Assembly (NCBI GenBank): GCA_002440665.1
Contig: DJUX01000006.1
Coordinates: forward strand, 84,695 to 148,694
DNA length: 64,000 nucleotides
DNA from: Dechloromonas sp. UBA6271
GTDB taxonomy: Bacteria > Pseudomonadota > Gammaproteobacteria > Burkholderiales > Rhodocyclaceae
Direction: 5' to 3'
Every line of letters begins with the position of its first letter. The first letter of the stretch is position 1. The position numbers and the translations under genes were made by a program. Positions 8,398 through 17,827 of this stretch are shown piece after piece. The notes beneath the pieces are model-generated. The model searched no databases. It saw only the letters and a list, made by a program, of their open reading frames with translations, and was not told the DNA's origin.

Positions 8398-9299
8398 CCG
8401 AGTCGCAGAGCCCGGATTTCGTGCCTGAACAGGCGGCCGAGGCATCCCGCGAGGGGGTGAGTGGCGTTGGCGCGCGCTTGCGCGTGGCGCGCGAAATGCG
8501 GCAGATGAGCGTGGACGAAGTGGCGCAGGCGCTGAAACTCGGTCCGCGCCAGGTCGTGGCGCTGGAGAGTGGCAACTGGCAAGGGCTGCCGGGCCAGACC
8601 TTCGTCCGCGGCTTTGTCCGCAATTACGCCCGGTTGCTGCAGATCGACCCGGCGCCACTGATGGATCATCTCGATGCGACGCTGGAAAAGCCGGTCGACA
8701 GCCTGCATGTACCGGCGGGACGGCCGGCGACGATGCCGAGCGGGCAACCGCGCCGCGACCGGACGGTCGTCATTGCCGGCCTCGTTCTCGTCGTCCTGGC
8801 GGCGCTGGCTTATGCCCTGCTGCCGAACGATCTTTCGGCATTGCGCGAGCGCGCCCAGGGTCTGATCGATTCCGTGTCGCGCAAGGAACCGGCGCCCGAA
8901 GCGGCAGCCGGCAGCGCGCCGACGGCAGCCCCGGCGGCAGCCGAGGCGGTTTTTCCGCCGGGCGCAACACCGCAGCAGGTAATGAATCCGCAAGCCCTGG
9001 CGCCTGCCGAAATGGCGCCGGCGCCGCTCGCCGCACCGGCGGCAAATACGCCGGCAGCGACCAATGCGCAATTGCGCTTCGTCTTCGCCAAGGAATCCTG
9101 GGTCGAAGTGCGTGACCGCGACAACAAGGTGGTCTATTCGCAGCGCAGCCCGGCCGGTGCCGAGCAGAGCGTGGGCGGACAGGGTCCGCTGTCGCTGGTG
9201 ATCGGCAACGCAGCGGGCGTCACGTTGTTCTGGCGCGGTCAGGCCGTCGATCTGGCGCCGCACACCAAGGGCGAAGTCGCCCGCCTGGTTCTGGAGTAA
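8394..9299 (+). CDS. rodZ: RodZ-like helix-turn-helix membrane protein
   Basis: The protein has 301 residues. An N-terminal Xre-type helix-turn-helix with LRVAREMRQMSVDEVAQAL is followed by a basic stretch and one transmembrane helix near residues 125-143. A Pro/Ala-rich periplasmic linker leads to a C-terminal DUF4115 beta domain (residues about 222-300) with SWVEVRDRDNKVVYS. RodZ bridges MreB to the elongasome and helps set cell shape. The position before ispG and hisS matches E. coli. The gene overlaps pilW by four bases. Confidence 0.9.
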   Translation: MTESQSPDFVPEQAAEASREGVSGVGARLRVAREMRQMSVDEVAQALKLGPRQVVALESGNWQGLPGQTFVRGFVRNYARLLQIDPAPLMDHLDATLEKPVDSLHVPAGRPATMPSGQPRRDRTVVIAGLVLVVLAALAYALLPNDLSALRERAQGLIDSVSRKEPAPEAAAGSAPTAAPAAAEAVFPPGATPQQVMNPQALAPAEMAPAPLAAPAANTPAATNAQLRFVFAKESWVEVRDRDNKVVYSQRSPAGAEQSVGGQGPLSLVIGNAAGVTLFWRGQAVDLAPHTKGEVARLVLE

Positions 9300-9303
9300 G
9301 TTC

Positions 9304-10533
9304 TTGAGTGCCGTTGCCAAGCGTCTGACGCGCAGTTGCCTGATCGGTCATGTGAAGATCGGCGGCAGCGCCCCGGTCGTCGTCCAGTCGATGACCAATA
9401 CCGACACCGTGGATTATCTGGCTACCGCCCTGCAAACCGCCGAACTGGCGCGTGCCGGCTCGGAATTGGTGCGCATCACGGTCAATTCGCCGGAGGCCGC
9501 CGCCGCCGTGCCGAAAATCCGCGAGCATCTCGACCGGATGAACTGCAACGTGCCGCTGATTGGCGATTTTCACTATAACGGCCACCGTTTGCTGACCGAG
9601 CACCCGGCCTGCGCCGAGGCCTTGGCCAAGTACCGGATCAACCCGGGCAACGTCGGCTTCGGCCGGAAGAAGGACGAGCAGTTCGCGCAGATGGTCGAAC
9701 TGGCCTGCAGGTACGACAAGCCGGTGCGCATCGGCGTCAACTGGGGCAGCCTCGATCAGGACTTGCTGGCGCGAATAATGGATGAAAATTCGCGTCGACC
9801 GCAACCGCTCGACGCCACCGAGATCATGCGCCACGCGATGGTCACCTCGGCGCTCGAATCCGCGGCCAAGGCCGAGGAAGTCGGGCTGGCCGGCGAGAAG
9901 ATCATCCTGTCCTGCAAGGTGTCCAGCGTGCAGGACCTGATCGCCATCTACCGCGAACTGTCGCAACGTGCCGATTACGCGCTGCACCTCGGCCTGACCG
10001 AGGCTGGTATGGGCTCGAAGGGCATCGTCGCGTCGACCGCAGCACTCTCCGTACTGCTGCAGGAAGGCATCGGCGACACCATCCGCATTTCGCTGACGCC
10101 GGAACCCGGCGGCTCCCGCAGCCAGGAAGTCATCGTTGGCCAGGAAATCCTGCAGACCATGGGGCTGCGCGCCTTCACGCCGATGGTCGCGGCCTGCCCC
10201 GGCTGCGGGCGGACAACCAGCACCTTCTTCCAGGAACTGGCCGGCGAGGTGCAGGATTTCGTGCGCGCCAAAATGCCGGAATGGAAGCTGCGCTACGATG
10301 GCGCCGAGAACATGACGCTGGCCGTCATGGGCTGCATCGTCAACGGGCCGGGCGAATCCAAGCACGCCAATATCGGCATTTCCCTGCCGGGGACGGGCGA
10401 AGCACCTTCGGCGCCGGTCTACGAAGATGGCCAGAAAACGGTCACCCTGAAGGGCGACCACATCGCCGACGAATTCAAGCAGATCATCGAGCGCTACGTA
10501 GAGCGCACCTACACCAAAAAACTGAAGTCATGA
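9304..10533 (+). CDS. ispG: 4-hydroxy-3-methylbut-2-en-1-yl diphosphate synthase
   Basis: This 409-residue enzyme carries out the penultimate step of the MEP isoprenoid pathway, reducing methylerythritol cyclodiphosphate to HMBPP. The [4Fe-4S] ligands are visible at Cys298 and Cys301 (ACPGCGR) and Cys344 (MGCIVNGPGES), with the conserved Glu nearby. A TTG at 9304, four bases after the previous stop, is the best start because the protein then begins directly before the conserved barrel. Two copies of the dispersed motif (9794-9805 and 10032-10043) fall in it without disturbing conserved residues. It overlaps hisS by four bases. Confidence 0.96.
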   Translation: MSAVAKRLTRSCLIGHVKIGGSAPVVVQSMTNTDTVDYLATALQTAELARAGSELVRITVNSPEAAAAVPKIREHLDRMNCNVPLIGDFHYNGHRLLTEHPACAEALAKYRINPGNVGFGRKKDEQFAQMVELACRYDKPVRIGVNWGSLDQDLLARIMDENSRRPQPLDATEIMRHAMVTSALESAAKAEEVGLAGEKIILSCKVSSVQDLIAIYRELSQRADYALHLGLTEAGMGSKGIVASTAALSVLLQEGIGDTIRISLTPEPGGSRSQEVIVGQEILQTMGLRAFTPMVAACPGCGRTTSTFFQELAGEVQDFVRAKMPEWKLRYDGAENMTLAVMGCIVNGPGESKHANIGISLPGTGEAPSAPVYEDGQKTVTLKGDHIADEFKQIIERYVERTYTKKLKS

Positions 10534-11819
10534 GTCAGACATTACAAGCCGTGCGCGGGATGAACGACATCCTGCCCGACGAAGCGGCATTCTGGGAGCT
10601 GTTCGAGGACACCATCCGGTCGTGGCTGAAGGCCTACGGCTACCGCCCGATCCGCCTGCCGATCGTCGAACCGACGCCGCTTTTCAAGCGCGCCATCGGC
10701 GAAGTCACCGACATCGTCGAGAAGGAAATGTATTCCTTCATCGACAGTCTCAATGGCGAACCGTTGACCCTGCGCCCGGAAGGGACGGCCGGCTGCGTGC
10801 GCGCCGTCATCCAGCACAACCTGATCGCCCGCCAGCCGCAGCGCCTTTACTATATCGGCCAGATGTACCGCCACGAGCGGCCGCAGAAGGGGCGTTACCG
10901 CCAGTTCCACCAGGTCGGCGTCGAGGCGCTCGGCTATGCCGGTCCCGACATCGATGCTGAAATGATCCTGATGGGCGCCCGTCTGTGGGCCGACCTTGGA
11001 CTGGACGGCATCGAACTGCAGCTCAACAGTCTCGGCCAGGCGGAAGAGCGCGCCCAGCATCGCGCCGCGCTGATCGCCTATTTCGAGGAAAACGCCGAGT
11101 TGCTCGATGAGGACGGCAAGCGTCGCCTCTATACCAACCCGTTGCGCGTCCTCGATACCAAGAACCCGTCGCTGCAGGATCTATGCGCCGCGGCGCCGAA
11201 GCTGATCGACTATCTCGGTGCCGAATCGCTGGCCCACTTCGAGGGCGTGCAGCGCGTGCTGCGCGACGCCGGCATTCCCTACACGATCAACCCGCGCCTG
11301 GTGCGCGGCCTCGACTATTACAACCTGACCGTCTTCGAGTGGGTCACCGACCGCCTCGGAGCGCAAGGCACGGTCTGCGCCGGCGGCCGCTATGACGGTC
11401 TGGTCGAGCAGCTCGGCGGCAAGGCGGCGCCGGCCTGTGGTTTCGCCATGGGCATCGAACGTCTGATCGCGCTGATCAAGGACGCGGGCGGCGAGCCGGC
11501 GGCCCCGGCGCCGGATGTCTATATGGTGCATCAGGGCGAGGCAGCCTCGCGCCTCGCTTTCCGCGTCGCTGAAGGGCTGCGCGACCAGGGTATTGCCGTG
11601 CTGCTGCATTGCGGCGATGGCAGCTTCAAGTCGCAGATGAAGAAGGCCGACGGTAGCGGCGCCACCTTCGCCGTGATTATCGGCGATGACGAGGCGGCGA
11701 CCGGCGAAGCCCAGCTGAAACCGCTGCGCGAAGAAGGCGCGGCGCAACTGAAACTGAAAGTGGATGATCTGGCGGATGCCATCATCGGACAATTGATCGA
11801 TTCGGACGAAGAGGAATAA
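10530..11819 (+). CDS. hisS: Histidyl-tRNA synthetase
   Basis: This 429-residue class II aminoacyl-tRNA synthetase charges tRNA-His. The N-terminal QAVRGMNDILPDE, motif 2 (YRHERPQKGRYRQFHQ), the histidine-A signature LVRGLDYYN and motif 3 (CGFAMGIERL) are all present, followed by an anticodon-binding domain with HCGDGSFKSQMKKAD. The ATG at 10530 overlaps the ispG stop. A second, catalytically inactive HisS paralogue (hisZ) is encoded further along at 18893. Confidence 0.97.
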   Translation: MSQTLQAVRGMNDILPDEAAFWELFEDTIRSWLKAYGYRPIRLPIVEPTPLFKRAIGEVTDIVEKEMYSFIDSLNGEPLTLRPEGTAGCVRAVIQHNLIARQPQRLYYIGQMYRHERPQKGRYRQFHQVGVEALGYAGPDIDAEMILMGARLWADLGLDGIELQLNSLGQAEERAQHRAALIAYFEENAELLDEDGKRRLYTNPLRVLDTKNPSLQDLCAAAPKLIDYLGAESLAHFEGVQRVLRDAGIPYTINPRLVRGLDYYNLTVFEWVTDRLGAQGTVCAGGRYDGLVEQLGGKAAPACGFAMGIERLIALIKDAGGEPAAPAPDVYMVHQGEAASRLAFRVAEGLRDQGIAVLLHCGDGSFKSQMKKADGSGATFAVIIGDDEAATGEAQLKPLREEGAAQLKLKVDDLADAIIGQLIDSDEEE

Positions 11820-11823
11820 GCAC

Positions 11824-12471
11824 ATGGCGCATTACGACCTCGAAGAACAGGAACAGATAGATTCCCTGAAAACCTGGTGGAAGATGTACGGCAACCTTGT
11901 CTCCGGGGTGCTCGTCGCCATCTCCGTTGCAGGGCTCGGCTGGCAGGGCTGGGGCTGGTACCAGCGCAGCCAGGCGGCGCAGGCCGCAGGAATCTACGCC
12001 GTTCTGGAACAGGCCGCCGCATTGCGCGACGGACAGAAGGTCAAGGCTGCCGCCGGTGAACTGGCCGAAAAATTCGGCAGCACCAGCTACGCCTGGCTGG
12101 GCGCGCTGGTCGCGGCCCGCCAGTCATTCGACGCCGGCGACCTGAAGACGGCCAGGGCCCAGCTGAGCTGGGCGGTCGATAACGCCAAGGACGAAGTCAA
12201 GGATCTGGCCCGCCTGCGCCTGGCAGCGGTCCTGCTCGACGAAAAGGCCTACGACGAAGCCCTGAAGCAGCTCGAAGCGGCTCATGATGCCGCGTTCGCT
12301 GCCCGCTTCCTCGAACTCAAGGGCGATGTGCTGGCCGCCCAGGGCAAGGTGCCGGAAGCGCGCGCCGCCTACAAGGCAGCGCTGGACAAGGGCGATGTGC
12401 GCGAAGGCAGGGGTGGCGCCGGCCGCGAACTGCTGCGCCAGAAGCTCGACAGCCTCGGCGGGGCGGCATGA
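11824..12471 (+). CDS. yfgM: YfgM-like ancillary SecYEG translocon subunit (TPR)
   Basis: This 215-residue inner-membrane protein starts with a short acidic segment (DLEEQEQIDSLKTWW), then one transmembrane helix near residues 22-42, then TPR-like helices in the periplasm. The N-terminal EQEQ-(x)n-WW pattern is diagnostic of YfgM. In E. coli, YfgM and PpiD contact the SecYEG translocon and help hand over outer-membrane proteins. It is followed directly by bamB with a four-base overlap, which suits a shared role in envelope protein maturation. Confidence 0.9.
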   Translation: MAHYDLEEQEQIDSLKTWWKMYGNLVSGVLVAISVAGLGWQGWGWYQRSQAAQAAGIYAVLEQAAALRDGQKVKAAAGELAEKFGSTSYAWLGALVAARQSFDAGDLKTARAQLSWAVDNAKDEVKDLARLRLAAVLLDEKAYDEALKQLEAAHDAAFAARFLELKGDVLAAQGKVPEARAAYKAALDKGDVREGRGGAGRELLRQKLDSLGGAA

Positions 12472-13631
12472 TGTCGTTGCGTTCGCTCCCGCTGCTGGCC
12501 GCTGCCAGCCTGTCCATCGCCGGTTGCTCGACGTTCTCCGACACCGTGGACAAGATCAATCCGTTCGCCTCGTCGGGGCCGAAGATGGCTGTGCTGACGC
12601 CGATCACTCAGAGCATCGAGCCGCGCGACCAGTGGTCGGCCAGCATCGGCAAGGCTGGTGACTACACCTTCACGCCGGCTGTCGTCGGCAGCGCGGTTTA
12701 CGTTGCCGCCCGCGACGGCACGCTGAGCAAGCTGGTGGATGGCCGCGCTGCATGGTCGATCAAGGCCGGCCAGCCGCTGTCGGCCGGCGTTGGCGCCGAT
12801 TCGCGGCTGGTTGCCGTCGGCACCGCCAAGGGCGAGGTGCTGGCCTTTTCCGCCGAGGATGGCCGGCCGCTCTGGCAGGTCCGGGTAACCAGCGAAGTGC
12901 TGGCGGCGCCGGCGGTTGGCACCGATGGCGTCGTCGTCAAGAGCGGCGACAATCGTGTGGTGCTGCTCGATGCCGCCGACGGCACGCGCAAGTGGATCTA
13001 TCAGCGGGCGACGCCGTCGCTGTCGCTGCGCAGTGCGGCGCCGCCGGTCTTTGCCGACCGCTTCGTCTTCGTCGGCTTCCCGGGCGGCAGGCTGGTGGCG
13101 CTGGCGCTGCAGAACGGCACGCCGGTCTGGGAAGGCCCGGTCGCTTTGCCCAAGGGCGCGACGGAACTGGATCGCGTGGCGGATGTCGTCAGCGTGCCGG
13201 TGATGGACGGGCGCATGATTTGCGCGGTCGCCTTCCAGGGGCGGGTCGCCTGTTTCGACATGTCGCAGGGCGGGTCGCTGCTCTGGTCGCGTGATATCTC
13301 TTCGGCCGCGGGGCTGGCGCTCGACAACCGCTATCTGTTCGTGACCGACGAGCGCGGTGCCGTGCATGCGCTGGATCGCAATTCCGGCAGCAGCATGTGG
13401 AAGCAGGACAAGCTGCTTAATCGCGCGGTCTCGGGACCTGCCGTCCAGGGCAGCGTGGTGGCCGTGGCCGATGCGGAAGGGATTGTCCACTTCCTGTCGC
13501 GTGAGGATGGCGGCTTTGTGGCCCGCAAGAAAATCGACGGCACGCCGGTGCGCACGCCGGTCCAGACGCTCGGTTCGGCCTTCCTGGTGCAGACCAGCGG
13601 CGGCAGCGTCAACGCGATCGAGGCACGATGA
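12468..13631 (+). CDS. bamB: Outer-membrane assembly lipoprotein BamB
   Basis: The product has 387 residues with a lipoprotein signal peptide; the lipobox SIAGC places the lipidated cysteine at residue 20. The rest is an eight-bladed PQQ-like beta-propeller with repeated units such as GEVLAFSAEDGRPLWQVRV and RVVLLDAADGTRKWIY. BamB scaffolds the Bam complex that inserts beta-barrel proteins. Two adjacent ATG codons (12468, 12471) are equally possible. The gene overlaps yfgM upstream and der downstream by four bases. Confidence 0.95.
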   Translation: MMSLRSLPLLAAASLSIAGCSTFSDTVDKINPFASSGPKMAVLTPITQSIEPRDQWSASIGKAGDYTFTPAVVGSAVYVAARDGTLSKLVDGRAAWSIKAGQPLSAGVGADSRLVAVGTAKGEVLAFSAEDGRPLWQVRVTSEVLAAPAVGTDGVVVKSGDNRVVLLDAADGTRKWIYQRATPSLSLRSAAPPVFADRFVFVGFPGGRLVALALQNGTPVWEGPVALPKGATELDRVADVVSVPVMDGRMICAVAFQGRVACFDMSQGGSLLWSRDISSAAGLALDNRYLFVTDERGAVHALDRNSGSSMWKQDKLLNRAVSGPAVQGSVVAVADAEGIVHFLSREDGGFVARKKIDGTPVRTPVQTLGSAFLVQTSGGSVNAIEAR

Positions 13632-14959
13632 AACCTACCCTGGTCCTCGTTGGCCGTCCCAATGTCGGCAAGTCGACTTTGTTCAACCGCCTGACCAAGT
13701 CGCGCGACGCCATCGTCGCCGATCTGCCCGGCCTGACGCGCGATCGTCATTACGGACACGGCAAGCTGGGCGGCAAGCCTTACCTGGTGGTCGATACCGG
13801 CGGTTTCGAACCGCTGGTCAAGGACGGTATCCTGCACGAAATGGCGCGCCAGACCGAGCAGGCGATCGCCGAAGCCGATGCGGTCATTTTTGTCGTTGAT
13901 GGCCGCACCGGTATCACGCCGCACGACAAGGAAATCGCCAACAAGCTGCGGCGCCTGGAGCGGCCGGTGTTCGTTGCGGTCAACAAGTCGGAAGGCATGA
14001 ATTCCGGGATGGTCGAGGCGGATTTCCACGAACTCGGCCTTGGCGAGCCGAATGCGATTTCCTCCGCGCATGGCGAGGGGGTGCGTGGTCTGGTCGAACT
14101 TGCACTGGCCTCCTTCCCCGAGCCGGAAGAAGAGGAAGAAAAATCCGATGCCGTGCGCGTCGCCATCGTCGGCCGGCCGAATGTCGGCAAATCAACGCTG
14201 ATCAATACGCTGCTTGGCGAAGAGCGCGTCATTGCCTTCGATGCACCGGGCACCACGCGCGATTCGATCGAGATCGATTTCGAGCGCGCCGGCAAGAAAT
14301 ACGTGCTGGTAGACACCGCCGGCATGCGCAAGCGCGGCAAGGTCTTCGAGTCGATCGAGAAATTCTCGGTGGTCAAGACACTGAAAGCGATCGAGGATGC
14401 CAATGTCGTCATCCTGATGGTCGACGCCCAGGCCGATGTCTCGGAGCAGGATGCGCATATCGCCGACTTCATCGTCCAGTCGGGGCGGGCGCTGGTGGTC
14501 GCGGTTAACAAATGGGACGGTCTCGACGCCTATACCCGCGAGCAGACCCGCGTCATTCTCCAGCGCAAGCTGAAGTTCCTCGACTTCGCCAAGTTCCACT
14601 TCATTTCCGCGCGCGACAATATCGGTCTGCCGGCCGTGTTCCGCTCGGTCGACGCCGCCTACGCGGCAGCGATGGCAAAGATGTCGACGCCGCGCCTGGC
14701 CCGCGTGCTGGCCGATGCCGTGGCCAAGCAGGCGCCACCCAAGCACGGTGCCTTCCGGCCGAAGCCGCGCTATGCCCACCAGGGCGGTTCCAACCCGCCG
14801 ATCATCGTCGTCCATGGCAATGCGGTCGATCACATCAGTGACAGCTATCGCCGTTACCTGGAACATACCTTCCGCGAGGCGTTCAAGTTGCAGGGTACGC
14901 CGCTGCGTATCCAGTTCGTGACCGCCAAGAATCCGTTCGCCGACAAGGACAAGAAATAA
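13628..14959 (+). CDS. der: Ribosome-assembly GTPase Der (EngA)
   Basis: This 443-residue protein has two tandem GTPase domains, each with a P-loop GRPNVGKST (near residues 9 and 183), a DTGG/DTAG switch II, and an NK-x-(D/E) base-recognition motif. An acidic EEEEEK linker separates them and a C-terminal KH-like domain follows. Der is essential for maturation of the 50S subunit. It ends the long ndk-to-der series of overlapping or closely spaced genes. About 80 bases separate it from hfq. Confidence 0.97.
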   Translation: MKPTLVLVGRPNVGKSTLFNRLTKSRDAIVADLPGLTRDRHYGHGKLGGKPYLVVDTGGFEPLVKDGILHEMARQTEQAIAEADAVIFVVDGRTGITPHDKEIANKLRRLERPVFVAVNKSEGMNSGMVEADFHELGLGEPNAISSAHGEGVRGLVELALASFPEPEEEEEKSDAVRVAIVGRPNVGKSTLINTLLGEERVIAFDAPGTTRDSIEIDFERAGKKYVLVDTAGMRKRGKVFESIEKFSVVKTLKAIEDANVVILMVDAQADVSEQDAHIADFIVQSGRALVVAVNKWDGLDAYTREQTRVILQRKLKFLDFAKFHFISARDNIGLPAVFRSVDAAYAAAMAKMSTPRLARVLADAVAKQAPPKHGAFRPKPRYAHQGGSNPPIIVVHGNAVDHISDSYRRYLEHTFREAFKLQGTPLRIQFVTAKNPFADKDKK

Positions 14960-14971
14960 AGCAGAAATATT

Positions 14972-15001
14972 TTGGCGCCATGCAGCAATTTTCGGTACAT
15001 T
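14972..15001 (+). promoter_or_regulatory. Possible hfq promoter
   Basis: TTGGCG at 14972-14977 and TACATT at 14996-15001 are separated by 18 bp and lie just before hfq. Each differs from consensus at two positions, so this is only a candidate. Confidence 0.35.
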
Positions 15002-15037
15002 AGGCAACTCATAACAACACACATGGAGCTCAACACC

Positions 15038-15274
15038 ATGAGCAACAAAGGGCAACTCTTACAAGACCCCTTCCTCAACGCTCTTCGCCGCGAGCACGTT
15101 CCCGTCTCTATCTACCTGGTAAACGGGATCAAATTGCAGGGCCAGGTTGAATCCTTCGACCAGTACGTCGTACTGCTGAAGAACACGGTTACCCAGATGG
15201 TGTACAAGCACGCCATCTCGACGGTGGTTCCGGCGCGTCCGGTCAACCTCCAGCAAGAACAGGCGGCGGAATAA
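15038..15274 (+). CDS. hfq: RNA chaperone Hfq
   Basis: The 78-residue protein contains Sm1 (GQLLQDPFLNALRREHVPVSIYLVNGIKLQG) and Sm2 (YKHAISTVVP) motifs, the full length of the conserved hexameric ring, with only a short C-terminal tail. It pairs sRNAs with mRNAs and affects message stability. The ATG at 15038 was chosen because MSNKGQ is the family start and GGAG lies upstream. A strong hairpin lies 17 bases after the stop, before hflX. The hfq-hflX-hflK-hflC order is ancestral. Confidence 0.97.
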   Translation: MSNKGQLLQDPFLNALRREHVPVSIYLVNGIKLQGQVESFDQYVVLLKNTVTQMVYKHAISTVVPARPVNLQQEQAAE

Positions 15275-15290
15275 TAAGCCTCTGCTCAAT

Positions 15291-15311
15291 GGCCTGCCCG
15301 ATTGGCAGGCC
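15291..15311 (+). terminator. Hairpin between hfq and hflX
   Basis: GGCCTGCC (15291-15298) and GGCAGGCC (15304-15311) form a perfect 8-bp stem with a 5-base loop. The following sequence is pyrimidine-rich but lacks a clear T run. It may be a partial terminator, an attenuator or an mRNA-stabilising 3' end for hfq. Confidence 0.5.
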
Positions 15312-15337
15312 GCTGCTTCTCCCTCCAGAAAATGCCC

Positions 15338-16492
15338 ATGACTGAACGACCCGCCGCCGGCGAACGCGCGGTGATCGTTCAACTTGACTTCGGTCAGCCT
15401 GATCTCGAAGATCAGCTGGAAGAGGTTCGCCTGCTGGCCGAGTCGGCGGGCGGGCTGGTCGTTGCCGAAGTGTTCGGCCGGCGTCATAGTCCGGATCCGA
15501 AGACTTATGCCGGCAGGGGCAAGGTACAGGAAATCGCGGCGATGCTGGCGGCGGGCGAGGCCGACCTGGTGATTTTCAATCACGAACTGTCGCCAGCCCA
15601 GGAACGCAATCTCGAACGCGAACTCAAATGTCGCGTGATCGACCGCACCAGCCTGATTCTCGACATCTTTGCCCTGCGCGCCGCCAGCGCCGAGGGCAAG
15701 CTGCAGGTCGAACTGGCGCAGCTCGAGCATTTGTCCACGCGGCTGGTGCGCGGCTGGACCCACCTGGAACGGCAGCGCGGTGGTATCGGCATGCGCGGCC
15801 CGGGTGAAACCCAGCTCGAAACCGACCGCCGGCTGCTCGGCAATCGCGTCAAGTTGTTGAAAGAGCGTCTGGAAAAGCTCTCGCGCCAGCGCGGCGTGCA
15901 GCGCAAGGCACGGATGCGCGGCGATGTGCTCAACGTTTCGCTGGTCGGCTACACCAATGCCGGCAAGTCCACTCTGTTCAACGCGCTGACCCATGCTGGC
16001 GTCTATGCCGCCAACAAGCTTTTCGCAACGCTCGATACCACGTCGCGCAAGTTGTGGATCGAGGGCGCCGGCAATATCGTCATTTCCGATACCGTCGGCT
16101 TCATCCGTGATTTGCCGCACTCGCTGGTCGATGCCTTTCATGCCACGCTGGAAGCGGCCATCGACGCCGATGTGCTTCTGCATGTGGTGGACAGTGCCAG
16201 CCATGCCCGCGACGAGCAGATGGTCGAAGTCGACAAGGTGCTCGAGGAGATCGGTGCCCATGACCTCAGGCAGGTGATTGTCTGGAACAAGATCGACCTG
16301 ACCGAGGCCGCGCCCGGAGTCGAGCGTGGCGAGTATGGTAATATCGCGCGCGTTCGTGTCAGTGCGCGGTCAGGCGAGGGGCTGGACCTGTTGCGTGAAT
16401 CCCTCGCCGAATATGCCCGAAGCAAGGCCGAAAGTCGCCAGGAAGCACTGGCAGCGGCCGCCCGCAATGCCCAACCAGATTACATAAACTAA
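15338..16492 (+). CDS. hflX: Ribosome-associated GTPase HflX
   Basis: The product has 384 residues. An N-terminal HflX domain carries YAGRGKVQEI and the family signature GIGMRGPGETQLETDRR, then a GTPase domain with P-loop GYTNAGKST, DTVGFI (G3) and NKID (G4). HflX splits stalled or hibernating ribosomes under stress. Start codons at 15332 and 15338 are both possible; MTERPAAGERAV was preferred. It sits between hfq and hflK as in E. coli. Confidence 0.95.
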   Translation: MTERPAAGERAVIVQLDFGQPDLEDQLEEVRLLAESAGGLVVAEVFGRRHSPDPKTYAGRGKVQEIAAMLAAGEADLVIFNHELSPAQERNLERELKCRVIDRTSLILDIFALRAASAEGKLQVELAQLEHLSTRLVRGWTHLERQRGGIGMRGPGETQLETDRRLLGNRVKLLKERLEKLSRQRGVQRKARMRGDVLNVSLVGYTNAGKSTLFNALTHAGVYAANKLFATLDTTSRKLWIEGAGNIVISDTVGFIRDLPHSLVDAFHATLEAAIDADVLLHVVDSASHARDEQMVEVDKVLEEIGAHDLRQVIVWNKIDLTEAAPGVERGEYGNIARVRVSARSGEGLDLLRESLAEYARSKAESRQEALAAAARNAQPDYIN

Positions 16493-16528
16493 TCCCCAAT
16501 CCAGATGATCCCGACACTAGGAATTTTC

Positions 16529-17827
16529 ATGTCACTCAACGACCCGCAGTGGGGTAACCGTGGCGATGACGACAAGCCGAACAGCGGTGGTCCGCGCCGG
16601 CCGAACCAGGGGCCGCCCGACCTCGAAGAGCTTTGGCGCGACTTCAACCGCAAGCTGAACGGCATGTTCGGCAAGAAGGGCGGCGGTGGCGGCAACAACG
16701 GTGGCGGCGACGGGCCGCGTCTGCCGCAGATTGACTTCAATCCGAAATTTCTCGGCGGCGGGATCGGTTTGCTCGTGGGGCTGGCCTTCGTCGTCTGGCT
16801 GGCTTCCGGCTTCTACATCGTCGATGCCTCGCAGCGCGGCATCGTGCTCCAGTTCGGCAAATACAAGGAAACGACCGAACCAGGCCTGCGCTGGCGTCTG
16901 CCGTATCCGATCCAGTCGGTCGACCTGGTCAACCTGACCGGGGTGCGTACCGTCGAAATCGGCTACCGCGGCAGCGAGCGCAACAAGGTGCTGAAAGAGG
17001 CCCTGATGCTGACCGATGACGAGAACATCGTGAACATCCAGTTCGCCGTCCAGTATTTCCTCAAGGATCCGGTCGAGTTCCTGTTCAACAATCGCCATCC
17101 GGACGATGCGGTAATGGGCGCTGCCGAAACAGCTGTGCGCGAAATCGTCGGCCGCAGCCGGATGAATTTCGTGCTTTACGAAGGTCGCGAGCAGATCGCC
17201 ACCCAGGCTGCCAACCTGATGCAGGAAATTCTCGATCGCTATAATGCGGGCATCCTGATCTCCAAAGTGACGATGCAGAACGCGCAGCCGCCCGAGCAGG
17301 TGCAGGCGGCGTTCGATGATGCCGTCAAGGCCAGCCAGGATCGCGAACGGCAGAAGAACGAAGGCCAGGCCTATGCCAACGACGTGATTCCCAAAGCCAA
17401 GGGCACTGCCGCCCGCCTGCTGGAAGAAGCCGGCGGCCACAAGCAGCGGGTGATCTCGACCGCCGAAGGCGATGCCTCGCGCTTCAAGCAGGTGCAGGTC
17501 GAGTACGCCAAGGCGCCGGAGGTGACGCGGCAGCGCATGTATCTCGAAACCATGCAGCAGCTTTACTCCAGTACCAGCAAGGTCCTGATCGACGCCAAGG
17601 GTCAGGGCAATCTGCTCTACCTGCCGCTCGACAAGCTGATGCAGGCAGCTGGTGCCGCGACTGCCGCGCCGGTTGCTGCGGAAGCGGCGGCAGCGCCCGC
17701 CCAGGGGCAGGCCAGAGCGGCGGCACCGACCAGCAATGAGTCGCCGCCACAACTTGATAACTCGCTGAACAACCAGAGCCGCCCGCGTGAGCCCTCGTTG
17801 CGTTCTCGTGACCGGGAGGCCCGTTGA
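16529..17827 (+). CDS. hflK: FtsH protease modulator HflK
   Basis: This 432-residue membrane protein starts MSLNDPQWG, the family start, with AGGAA upstream. A Gly/Asn-rich cytoplasmic segment, one transmembrane helix near residues 78-98 and an SPFH/band-7 domain follow, with a variable Ala/Gln-rich tail. HflK and HflC form a large periplasm-facing cage around FtsH and restrain its proteolysis of membrane proteins. The stop and the hflC start share a base (TGATG). Confidence 0.96.
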   Translation: MSLNDPQWGNRGDDDKPNSGGPRRPNQGPPDLEELWRDFNRKLNGMFGKKGGGGGNNGGGDGPRLPQIDFNPKFLGGGIGLLVGLAFVVWLASGFYIVDASQRGIVLQFGKYKETTEPGLRWRLPYPIQSVDLVNLTGVRTVEIGYRGSERNKVLKEALMLTDDENIVNIQFAVQYFLKDPVEFLFNNRHPDDAVMGAAETAVREIVGRSRMNFVLYEGREQIATQAANLMQEILDRYNAGILISKVTMQNAQPPEQVQAAFDDAVKASQDRERQKNEGQAYANDVIPKAKGTAARLLEEAGGHKQRVISTAEGDASRFKQVQVEYAKAPEVTRQRMYLETMQQLYSSTSKVLIDAKGQGNLLYLPLDKLMQAAGAATAAPVAAEAAAAPAQGQARAAAPTSNESPPQLDNSLNNQSRPREPSLRSRDREAR

